Below are positions 44,931 through 55,315 of a DNA stretch of 64,000 nt, piece by piece. Positions within the stretch are counted from its first letter, which is position 1, and every line of letters starts with the position of its first letter. Below the pieces are notes generated by a model, which was not told where the DNA came from, made no database searches, and saw only the letters and a program-made list of their open reading frames with translations. The DNA comes from Patellaria atrata CBS 101060 (taxonomy: Eukaryota > Ascomycota > Dothideomycetes > Patellariales > Patellariaceae): the NCBI GenBank assembly GCA_010093705.1, contig MU006089.1, forward strand, positions 818,011 to 882,010, written 5' to 3'. The position numbers were made by a program, and so were the translations under genes.

Positions 44931-47900
44931 ATGTCCCTAGACACTAATCGCGATGCCTATATACGAGAGAAAAAGAATGAAATTAGGTACATACTCACGA
45001 CTTTTTACGGTCGCTTTTCGATTATTTTCACTTTATATCCAAGTGCGAAACTAGAAAATCGCTTTATTTATATTATTAGCATGCGGTTGTGCTAATATGC
45101 TGTCGTAGATCCGTTCAATACAGCCATAGGCGGAAGTTGCGCGAACTTTACGCCTACACGACCGCCTGGGTAAGCAAAGCGGCCCCAAAACACGCCCACT
45201 TCCACGCCCGTCTCGATGTGGACCCCAGCGTGGACGAACTCAAGTTTCTTAACCAAAACGACCTTGAGAAGTATGTTACTGACTTCACTAAGACGCGCGA
45301 CGTAAACCATCCTCTCCAGTGAATACTTTGCTAATCAGGTCGCTGTGTTATTTGAATTTAGTGACCGATCATTCCACGACGATTCCTTACCCGACCCCAG
45401 TCAAAATGCCTATACAGCATCTAAATCTTTACCTTCACCATTTTCTGGATTATTATCACGGTTATCTAAATCACCTTCGCCATCACGTCAGACAATTTCA
45501 GGCCGCGGAGCATCCCACCCTCCCGCAGAAGAGAAGAGATCGGATATTCACATGCCAGACGCGAATGGTAGTGACTCTCCCAAACCTGGATATGACCAGT
45601 TTTCTCGGGGTAACGCGACAGTAGACCCTCAAGATGTAATGCCAGTATCTACAGACGACATTGATACGGTACCTACCGATGGCGTTGCTCTTCAGACCAA
45701 GTCAACTGATACACCTAGTGGCGCCCTCCCGGTACCTCCTAAGGACTCTCATAGACACTTGCAGGCCAATGATCACGCTCAAGATCGTATAACAAGATCA
45801 GATCGCAAGGAGACGGAGAAATTAGGAGTGACACCTTATGCACATCATGTCGGTGGAGAGGCAGCCTCCTCTCCCTCGTCCACCATCGGACCGTATTCTA
45901 CCACTACCCCTCGACCAACCCAACAGTCACCCGATACAAGCCCAGATAATGAATCTTTCCGTGATGATGTTCCGATTATACCTTCCACCCACAAAGGTCC
46001 GAGTTCCGAGGCGGACTTTGCCAACGATGAGAAAGATGAGATTCTCAAGGCCCAAATGAGGATCGCTCGAGAAGATACACATATTGGGGGTCCTGTTACT
46101 GAGGCTGATGCTCAACTACAAATGGAAGAAGAACAAGCGACAAGGGTATCAAGGGACGGGGTAAGACTTCCCGGAACCATGTCTGGTGAGGATTCTGGGG
46201 CACAAGCTATTCTAGGTCATGTCTCAAACTCTACACTTACAGAAGGAGCTTCTGGAATCGTTGAGGAGAGTTTGGGACAACAAGAGGATGGTGACCCCGC
46301 AGCTGCTGCCGCATTATCTATTAGTTCCGAGAAAGGTCCCCGTGGAACCGCTAATGATGAGACTGTCACCATATCCGACCGTGAGAAACACGATTCCAAA
46401 ACAACAAGTGAGAGCAGTGAGAAACTTGCATCTCCGGAGCCCACTGAAAGGACAGGGCCTAGCGAAACTCCTAGCAGGCCGGGACTTATGATAACAAGAG
46501 TGTCTTCAGGAGCTATACGGCAAAAGTCTGTCTCAGAGATCATTGGGGAAGAACCGAAGTCTCAGGCGAGCTCTAAGTCATCATTACCCTCCCTATCGGA
46601 ATCTCAAGTTGCTCTACATCAGGCACAAAGACCTCACACATCAGATGGCAAACACAGACGCAAACCTTCGACAGTCGTATTTGCAAAGAAAACCCCCTCT
46701 AGGAATAACGACGCTAAGGAAAATATCTCGCCAGACTATGCAGCTCTACGAGGAGCTTCTGAAGATCCTCAGAGAGATTATCTTTTGCCCCTTTTCGACT
46801 ACCAAGCTCGTCAACCACCTCGGACCTCATCTCTCACTGAAATGTTGGGCTGTGCGCCCAAAACGATGACTACCGCAGGTCAGTATGCGGCTCTTCGAGA
46901 GCTCCAAGATTACCGCATATTACGCCGCATATATCACCTGCAGAATGCAAACAGATGGTCTCTACGGCAAATGGAAGCTGCTGGTGAACCATCACATCCG
47001 ATCACACACGTTGACCATCTTATGGTTGAGATGAAGTGGATGCGGACAGATTTTCGACAAGAACGAAGGTGGAAGATTTCTCTGGCAAAGAACATGGCCC
47101 TGTGGTGTGCCGATTGGGTTGCTTCCGACAGTGAGGGCCGAGTCGCTTTGCAAGTTCGCACGAAACCGTCTACACTACTTCCCATTGGTAGAGAAGGGGA
47201 CAGTCAGAGCAGCAAGGACCAGGAAATCGTACCACCCACTCCAGGTTTGACTTCTTCAGGCGCCACCGAGGATGAATCATTTCTTGAGGTGGATGCGTTC
47301 CCAGACTTTGTCAACGCCGAACCAGCCTCGTCACTTTTTGCGCTAGGATTTGATGACGTGCTATTGACAATGCAAGATACTCCTGCGACCGACACGGTGA
47401 TGAAAGAGATTCCAAAATTCGACCCAGGTTCAAGCTACGACGATTCACCATGTCCAATTATACCAGTCTCCAAACTTGTGACCGGTAAGATCATGGCGAA
47501 AATCAGCACACCTCCTAGAAAGAGATCTAGATACGAATATGAGAGCGAAGATGAGCCCCCAACGCCACCTCGTAAACGCCACCTTTCGGATGCGTCGGTT
47601 TCTAGGTCTCCGAGTCGTTTGTTCGTTCGTGATGAGTTGCCACCAGAGGAAACAGGATTGGCGCTTTTCAGTTCTGAAAACAAACATGTTCGTGACCGGT
47701 TACATGCTGGGCAACACTTTAGACCTCCGTCTGAGTTCCCAATGCCTCCGACAAGTTTCTTCGAATGCAGGAACTCCTCCCAGTGGCTATGGGACGAAGA
47801 TCAAAAACTCAGAAATCTTGTCAAAGAGTATACGTTCAATTGGTCGCTTATTGCATCTTCCCTTCACGTCGGTTCGGATCTTGTCTCTGGGGCAGAACGT

Positions 47901-49483
47901 CGTACTCCATGGGAGTGCTTTGAGAGATGGATCAATCTAGAAGGCCTACCCTCCGAATGGCAGAAGTCACAATATTTCCGAACATACCAAGCGAGACTTG
48001 AACATGCACAACGGACAGTGTCCGCACAGTATCAAGCTCAGCAAGCGCAACAACCTCAACTTCCTGGTTCAGCGATTGGTACACCGACCCGAAGACGAAC
48101 TACCCAGCCTTTCAGAGTGGAGAGGCGGAAGAACAATAGATATCTAGCCATGATTGATGCTATGCGTAAGCTTGCTCGGAAGCGTGAGACTGCTGCTCAC
48201 AAGCAACAAGAAGGTGTGTGAGAATAGTCCCTTTCGATTTACATTTACTGACATTTAGTTAAGCTGCCAAAGCTGCTGCGCTTCGAAAAGCTCAGGAGGC
48301 CGTCAGACCTAAGAATAATGTGCACACTCCGCAGGAGTTCAGCAAGCTGAAGTACGAGAGAGACCAGAAAATGGCCGAGAACTATCGGAATCAACTCATG
48401 GCACAGAAGGTATGCTATAACACTTTAACAAAGCTGTACGGTCTCTAACGCATGGTTTAGCAAAACACGGCTGCCATGCAACGACAGGCTCTCGGTTTAT
48501 CTAACGGTGTCTCTCAACAGCGGAACGCTGCTTCAGGTATTCCCCACGGTCCAAGCCCATTAGGAACTGCCGCCGGTCAAGCTGGACATGCCCAGGGTGG
48601 CGCCAACGGACAAGCACGACCGATACCTGGACAAGGTCAAATGCCACACAACATGCCAAATGGATCAATGCCTGGCGTCTCTATGCAAGCTCCTAACATT
48701 CCGCAAGCTCAAATGCAGGTTAATATGCAAAATCAGCAACGTTTACAGCATCAAATTCCTCCTGATCTTCGTATGGCTGCCATGCAACGAGGGATGAATA
48801 TGAACTCCCAGTATCCAGTGTCTCAACAACAGTACAATCAGGGAGGCAACAGTTCAAGTCCTCCGAACATGGGAAACTCAAACGGCGCGATGCCTAACCC
48901 AGCCATGCTGGCGGCGATGTCCCAGCAAAAGGTTAGTGGCACTGGAAACGGTATGCTAGGCGTCCAAAGCTCGCCCCATATGACAAACCGCGCACCCAAC
49001 ATCCCTCAACAGCTCTCTAGTGGGCACACTCCTGCACTCCATAGTATTGAGAGCCAGATCCGCGCACAGCATCCCAACATGTCGGCCGAGCAGGTCTCCC
49101 ATCTCGCCACGGAACGCCTCAAGGGCGCCTATCTACAGCAACGCCAGACGGCGATGAATGCCGCCGCGGGTCCCTCTGCCTCACCCGCTCCGAGCGTTCA
49201 GAATGGCTTTTCTCACCCACAGCAACCACAGATGAGCCCGCCCAATGGAGCTGGTGCGTCTTCTCCTCAGGCCCTATATCAGCAACAATTGAGGAACCAT
49301 ATGCTACAGCAGCGAGCCCAAGGTACTGCGAGTCCAGGTATGAATAGCAATGCTGGTCGTCCGCCGAGTAGAAGCGCGACACCGCAGAACCCGCAACTCA
49401 TGCAGAGGGCTGGGAGTGGTGTTCCCACAGGTCAGGAACAGCACAGCCCAAGGGCTCCGCAGGCACATTTGGGTGCACGGTGA
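44931..49483 (+). CDS. EAF1: NuA4 scaffold EAF1/VID21 (HSA and SANT domains)
   Basis: Eaf1/Vid21 is the platform subunit of the NuA4 histone acetyltransferase. Exons are 44931-44986, 45109-45270, 45320-48213, 48264-48409 and 48461-49483; all phases agree for 1426 residues. The joined start reads MSLDTNRDAYIREKKNEIR-SVQYSHRRKLRELYAYTT, the N-terminal basic motif of the family. A long Ser/Thr/Pro-rich disordered part follows. The HSA domain is near residues 630-700 (THVDHLMVEMKWMRTDFRQ, ERRWKISLAKNMALWCADWV). The SANT/Myb domain is near 890-950 (WLWDEDQKLRNLVKEYTFNW, TPWECFERWINLEG). The C-terminal 350 residues are Gln/Asn/Met/Pro-rich, as in other Vid21 proteins. Confidence 0.93.
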
Positions 49484-50557
49484 AGGGACATTTTTCGAGC
49501 GGGCTTATTTCGATCTTGTAAATATACATGGAGGTCTTCCATTTTTTTACTTCTTGGGCCTGGCTTTCCGGCGTTGATTTATACGAACGGATACCTTTTG
49601 GCGTGGGACACATATCTTTTCTTTTTGGGATGGGTTGGATTGGGTTGGATTGGGTTGAAGCGTGGTGTCCCGGTGTCTGGAGTATTACTCTTTTTCTTGG
49701 AGGATAGGTTTGGGAGGGCACGAAGCATGTGGAAGTTCCGTATCGGTCGAGTATAGAAGGATTGAAGCGGTAGATACTCGAAGCATGTAGCTTCAATTTG
49801 AGGCTTTGAATCATCTGGTTCTTCAGGCTTGATATGGTGATTTTTCAGATTATGTTGTGATTGTTGTGTTACCTACTCCCGAAATCGGACCCCTGGAATA
49901 CGACCCATGGTATGACAAGTCAAGAGAACTTTAGCCCTGCTAACCAAAAGTATTTTTCTTTAAATATTTCGACATCCGGTCATATCTACTTCTTAAATCT
50001 CCCAATCACACCTCATACAACACTAAGAATCAACAACTATGCCTTCTAACATTTCCAAATGGCGACTCTTCCTCAATTGAAATCCTCACAGAACGATACT
50101 CCTCGCCCAAATTCTTACCGCTACATACAACAAGGCCACGATGTGGCTACACTTGTAAGGGTTCCTAACTAAACTGTATATGGTAGAGTTTAAGGAATGA
50201 CAACTGTGGCCGTAAATGCAGCACAAGCACGTCTAGCATGGGTCTCCCAGCCTTGTTTTGCACATTACAGTCCTCCTCCTAATCCGGAATTGGCGAACGT
50301 GTGTTATAAATTGTTTTTAAGTGACCTTGAGACCTTTCATTCCGCTATGGTACAGTTAGGACCATCTCATGTATGTTCTCACCAGACCCTAGTATGAGTC
50401 TCGTCCATGGTTTAATATTGGAAGATTACTCAAGCAAAGCCAAAGAGGTGTGCGCTTGACTCCCAACGGGGAGCGTTCTTTTCTTTGCATTGATTTTTTT
50501 AATTTCTTTTTCATCATTCATAGTATGTTTATGTTCATGGAGCGCGGTATACGAGGC
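49484..50557. other. Convergent 3' region with a short GGGTTGGATT run
   Basis: About 1.07 kb between the EAF1 and SET-gene stops. At 49629-49658 the sequence TGGGTTGGAT is repeated about three times in tandem. Otherwise only chance frames are present. Confidence 0.55.
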
Positions 50558-51064
50558 CTAGTTTCTAGTAGCCAGAAGTTTGCGAATGTGGTCGTTGAGC
50601 CAGTAATCCACAAGATGCTCTTTTTTCATATCCTTCGCTCCCGCAATCCACACCTTACACTTCCCACCACCCGCACCACATTTACATTCAAAAGGTTGCG
50701 CAAACTCCCACTCTGTGCTTGGGTAAAAGTAAGTTAACGTATCTCCGACCTTCAAAGGCTTATTATCGACAACCCGTACTTCGTAGCGTTTCATATCGAA
50801 GACGAGAGACGGGTCACAGGAATGGTTAGTGTATAAGAGGTCTGAGTTGAGGTCCAAATGTAGGTTGGGCCCGGCTTGGACACTGCTCCATGCTTTATCT
50901 GAGGCGATTGTTACTGTGGTTATCCGGGCGAATAGTGCCCCCGGGGGAAGTGAGACTCGAGAGGTGGAGCGAGATCCGAAGGCCTCTGTGGACTTCTCGA
51001 CTGTGAGGAGTTTTGAGAGATCGGGTTGGACCCAAGGGGGGATTTCAGAATCTTGGAGATTCAT
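50558..51064 (-). CDS. Small SET-domain protein
   Basis: A single exon of 168 residues starts MNLQDSEIPPWVQPDLSKLL at 51064. It is a short SET-domain protein with a post-SET-like cysteine patch. The SET signature is LLYTNHSCDPSLVFDM (cofactor-binding NHxC motif), followed by VVDNKPLKVGDTLTYFYPST with the conserved Tyr. The cysteine cluster ECKCGAGGGKCKVW lies after it, and the end is LVDYWLNDHIRKLL. The usual N-terminal half of a full SET domain is abbreviated (GALFARITTVTIASDKAW). Proteins like this are widespread in filamentous fungi and not functionally assigned. Methyltransferase activity is an inference. A frame opening 14 codons earlier at 51106 does not look like the true start. Confidence 0.78.
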   Translation of the reverse strand: MNLQDSEIPPWVQPDLSKLLTVEKSTEAFGSRSTSRVSLPPGALFARITTVTIASDKAWSSVQAGPNLHLDLNSDLLYTNHSCDPSLVFDMKRYEVRVVDNKPLKVGDTLTYFYPSTEWEFAQPFECKCGAGGGKCKVWIAGAKDMKKEHLVDYWLNDHIRKLLATRN

Positions 51065-51461
51065 TTTCACGTTCTTGTAGTCTCTAATTTGGGACACATG
51101 CAACAAGTATAGACAGGATGAGAGAGTGGATAGTTATTTGGAGAATGAGACTTTTATAGACGATAGGATATTGCTTCAATAGATTGACTTGAGGAGCAAT
51201 GAAAAGAACTCCCGGACAAAGTCCATGTTACAGACCTGACTGTATTTAATAAAGCTCCGGCAAATGACTGTAGCATGAGAAAGGATGCCCCATCCGAGGT
51301 GATATCGGAGTTGCGGTCTTTAAATTACGGCTGGGCAAACATACCATACGCGCAGTAATTCATGTGCTTTCGTGGAACCATCGCGACAGGAACATCTCGA
51401 TAACTATAGCACTTTAAGGCCATATTTGTTTGCACACCTTGAGGTCAGGTTTAAAAAAATC
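51065..51461. promoter_or_regulatory. Divergent intergenic region, SET gene and WD40-cyclophilin gene
   Basis: The two start codons are about 400 bp apart and point away from each other. No distinct site was recognised. Confidence 0.5.
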
Positions 51462-53575
51462 ATGGAATCGGAGGACGGAAGCTCTGCGCAACCCGGAAAG
51501 AGGTCAAGGTCTGAAATGGAAGAGGACCACGCCAACCAAGAAGGTATTCTCTCTCTAGTTCTCTCTACGCTACGATATCTAATGAGAGCCATTAGCTTAC
51601 ACAAGAATATATAGACACATCCTCCGACGATGATTTTGGCCCAACTCTTCCCTCAGCGGCACCCAAGAAGAAACGACGAAGGCTGCCCTATGAGAAACTC
51701 TACATCGCCGCCTTACCCACATCCCCCAGGTATTCTAAGTCCTTGATGCATAAAGACCAGCTCTGCTTCACTACGTTTACACCCTTCACGGACTTCTTGA
51801 TTACATCGTCAGTTGATGGCGTCGTCAAGTTCTGGAAAAAGGTTGCGGCGGGCATCGAGTTCGTTAAAGAGTTTAGGGCGCATACTGGGGAAATCAAGAG
51901 TGTTAGCGTGAGCTCTGATGGGAGGAGCTTTGCTACTGCCGGAGCTGATAAGACGGTCAAAATCTTCGATGTTATAACCTTTGGTATGCTAGCTATCAAG
52001 AACACAAGAAACCATGCAACAGCACTAACTCCGTGCTTTAGATCTCCTATCTATGCTTACACTAGAAGCTATTCCGAAATGCGTCTGCTGGGTGCATAGG
52101 CGTGGTGCATCGTTCCCGATATTAGCAGTTTCCACTGAAGCAGACTCTTCGATACAGCTATATGATGGCCGGGGTGAAAATCAACAGCCAATTCACACTT
52201 TAAAGGGGCTTCACCGCAGGCCAGTATCCGTCATGGCTTTCAATAATGAGTACGACTGTGTAATCTCTGCTGATGAAGGAGGTATGCTTGAGTACTGGAG
52301 ATCAGGCGGGGATTATGAAAAGCCAGACAATGTTTGGTCAATGAAGAGCTCGACTAATCTGTTCGAGTTCAAGAAGGCAAAGTCAGTTCCAATCTCAATC
52401 AATATATCGAAACCAGGAACTCAATTTGCAACATTCTCGTTCCCCGATCGTAAAGTACGGCTGTTCGATTTTGCATCCGGAAAGCTATATAGGACGTATG
52501 ACGAATCCTTAGAGACTATATCGGAAATGCAACAAGCTGGAACAGCACTTCAAAAGCTCGAAGATGTAGAATTTGGCCGCCGGCTAGCGGTGGAAAGGGA
52601 AATCGAAAATCCAGCAGTTCGAAATCGGATAAACGTAACGTTTGATGAGACTGGATATTTCATCCTATACGGCTCGCTCCTCGGGGTCAAGGTAATAAAT
52701 ACACTTACTAACCGCGTAGTAAAGGTTTACGGAAAGGAAGAGCCCTTCCGTGCTTTGAACTTGGCTATGTACCAGGGTCAACCGGAAAAGAAGGGCGTGG
52801 TTACTGTAGAGATGGCTGCAAGTGAAAATCCTTTGCTGCAGGAAGCCGAAGCTCGAGATGCTATGCTGGTAACTACAGGATCTGGGAAGGTTCGGTTTTA
52901 TATGTTTACCAACGACGAGAAGTAAGAAGTCCTATCCTTCGAGGAAATAAGTATGATTGACTGACAATCTCGTAGCATTAGCAAATCCGAGCGTGACATC
53001 CAGAATGAGAAACCCCTGAACTTAGGTTCTAAAAAGGCAGCAGCGGTTAAGCAAGCAGAGACTGGTACTGCAGCTACCATACACACGACCTACGGTGACG
53101 TACACATACGTCTCTTCCCCGACGCCGCCCCAAAGGCCGTTGAGAACTTCGTCACGCATTCCAAAAACGGCTATTACAACAACGTCATCTTTCACCGTGT
53201 AATAAGGAAATTCATGGTTCAGACGGGCGACCCGCTGGGTGACGGGACAGGAGGCGAAAGTATATGGGGGAAGGAGTTTGAGGATGAGTTCTCCACGCTC
53301 AAACATGATAAACCGTATACGGTTAGCATGGCCAATGCTGGACCGAATACGAATGGGAGCCAGTTCTTTATTACAACGGAGAAGACAGTGAGTTACCCTA
53401 CCCTTGCGATTGGAGATGTATTACTGATCTCATATAGCCTTGGTTGGATAACAAACATACTGTATTCGGACGTGCGGTGCAAGGGTTGGATGTCATACAT
53501 CGGATCGAGAACACCAAGGTGTATAAGGAGAAGCCGGAAGAAGATATCAAGATCGTTAATATCTCGATATCATGA
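51462..53575 (+). CDS. WD40-repeat cyclophilin (PPWD1/Cyp15 type)
   Basis: This is a peptidyl-prolyl isomerase with an N-terminal WD40 propeller, the spliceosome-associated PPWD1/Cyp15 type. Exons are 51462-51543, 51615-51983, 52042-52921, 52976-53387 and 53438-53575, all in phase, for 626 residues. After an acidic/basic N-terminus ([13 protein letters not shown]) the propeller shows [31 protein letters not shown] and [14 protein letters not shown]. It then shows [15 protein letters not shown] and [15 protein letters not shown]. The cyclophilin domain spans about residues 470-626: [55 protein letters not shown] and [16 protein letters not shown]. The catalytic FHRVI..FMxQ and GSQFFIT residues are kept, so isomerase activity is likely. 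Confidence 0.95.
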
Positions 53576-54140
53576 AGAACTGTATTCGTTAGCAAGTCAA
53601 CTTTCTTAAACCATCCTAGTCAGTTTGGGTAGCGATGAGAAGATGTCTATTACATGTGTCAATCCTCACGAATAGATATACCATCTTGTAATGCCAGGTT
53701 CATACTCCTCAGGCGCTATACGCTTGTTCTACAATTAGCCGCGTGGTTCCAACCTAATCATATGCTAGATTTTACATCAGAATTCTTCTGGGCTAGAATT
53801 GGATTGTAGGGTGAGCTCCCAACAAGAGAAATAATCGAAACAGTATTGAGGGTTTTACAAGCATGATTTTAGAACGATGATGTCTTGATTTCGTATTTCC
53901 CCATACGCTATGCTATATAAGCGATTCCAATCCCGTCGCATTTAATAATCCATGTGCGTCCTCCATAAACCACCTGCCCGAATTCTCAATCCATAATCCT
54001 CAGTACTTTAATATCAGGCCAAAAATAGGAGTAAACAGACTCATTGCATGATTTCTTCTTAGCAGGGAAAGCTACCATAACGAAAGTGATTCCATACCCT
54101 ATGCTGGTTGATGATGTTCCTCCCAGGAAGCAGAAAGCAA
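53576..54140. other. Convergent 3' region, no gene seen
   Basis: About 565 bp between the cyclophilin stop and the AT-hook gene stop; no feature beyond chance frames. Confidence 0.5.
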
Positions 54141-54965
54141 TCATATATTCCGTGGGCTTTGAGACGACACACGCCACATCTTCGCCAATTCACGGCGTTT
54201 GTCTCCGAAAGCCAGATGTTTGACCTCGTCTTCCTTGGATTTGTCTATCCAAGCCAACATTAGCACAAACTCAAAAGAAGCAATCGGTATACAGAGATAG
54301 AGGATAGAACGAATAGGGGAATATGAACAGAGGAACTCACAGAATGCCCACATAGCCGCCCTCGCATCGACCCTTCCGTCCTTAGTGAGTCTAGTCCCCT
54401 TCCTGAATTTGCTCGACCTCTTGCACGCAGGCGGTTTGGGGAGTGGTGTACAAGTCTTCCTGGCGTTCCTCGCGCCGGGGGGAGTCCTCGTAGCAGTATG
54501 CTTCATCACTCTCTTTTTCTTGACTTGTCCGTTAGCTTGGTCATTGGTAGGTTCACCCGCGTTTACCCCACCTCCGTCTCCACCGGCGCCTTCGTCGGTA
54601 GCTTCGTCAGCGGCTCCTCCGGCACGTTTGAGAGACGGAGGACTGGATGGAGGCGGTGAGGAGCGCAGCACGGCCTTCTTGCACTTCTTCAGTGGACGAC
54701 CGCGGCCGCGCTTGGTTGCCTCGATGATCGTGGAGCGCGTGACGCGTGATGGCTTTACAGCAGGTTCGGCCGAGTCACGGTGACGCAGTTTGCGCGCATC
54801 CTCGCGTGTGGACTTGACCATGACGTCGGATTTGGTTGGCGCTGGGGAACTGATGTTGATGTCGTCGTTGTTGGGGTCGAACGTGTCATTCGTGGTGTTG
54901 GCGTTGAAGTTCACGTTAGTGTTGCTTGTGTCGAGCATGTATTTGAGGTCTGAGAGGGGGGTCAT
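54141..54965 (-). CDS. AT-hook, basic nuclear-type protein of unknown function
   Basis: The frame starts MTPLSDLKYMLDTSNTNVNF at 54965. Residues 85-92 (KRGRGRPL) form a clear AT-hook, the minor-groove-binding motif. Around it are charged, Pro/Ser/Gly-rich stretches and a KKKRVMKHTATRTPPGARN region. A predicted intron, 54340-54245 (GTGAGT...GGATAG), is 96 bp and contains no stop, so spliced (242 residues) and unspliced (274 residues) forms both stay open. The spliced end is MWAFYKSKEDEVKHLAFGDK followed by RRELAKMWRVSSQSP. This piece looks like the second half of an HMG box, but too little remains to be sure. Confidence in a real gene is good; the family is not recognised. Confidence 0.7.
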   Translation of the reverse strand: MTPLSDLKYMLDTSNTNVNFNANTTNDTFDPNNDDINISSPAPTKSDVMVKSTREDARKLRHRDSAEPAVKPSRVTRSTIIEATKRGRGRPLKKCKKAVLRSSPPPSSPPSLKRAGGAADEATDEGAGGDGGGVNAGEPTNDQANGQVKKKRVMKHTATRTPPGARNARKTCTPLPKPPACKRSSKFRKGTRLTKDGRVDARAAMWAFCEFLCSYSPIRSILYLCIPIASFEFVLMLAWIDKSKEDEVKHLAFGDKRRELAKMWRVSSQSPRNI

Positions 54966-55315
54966 TTAGGATTTTGTGTGAGTTCAGTTGATGGAGTGAG
55001 GTTGAAGGTTGAAGGTCGAAGGTAGAGTATAAAGGAGAGTTATGGGAGGAACTTTAAGACAATTGTACAGCACCTCAGCTTCTTCACTATATGTGATAAC
55101 GAAACGTGACTTTTGGTATCTGGATTGGATAGACTAGAAAACAGAGAAACAGGTACTTTTATCCTGTGACTGAATCTTGTGTTGTACAATTAGGAATCCT
55201 TCGTCCTATTTCTCGTCCCTTATCACCAGTATTCGCCATTCAACATGCCCGCCCTATGCTTCCGGCATACTACCATAGTACTGTCAAACTTGTATCAAAA
55301 CCTTACCGTTGAATA
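54966..55315. other. Intergenic, promoter side of the AT-hook gene
   Basis: About 350 bp between two minus-strand genes. No gene or repeat was seen. Confidence 0.5.
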
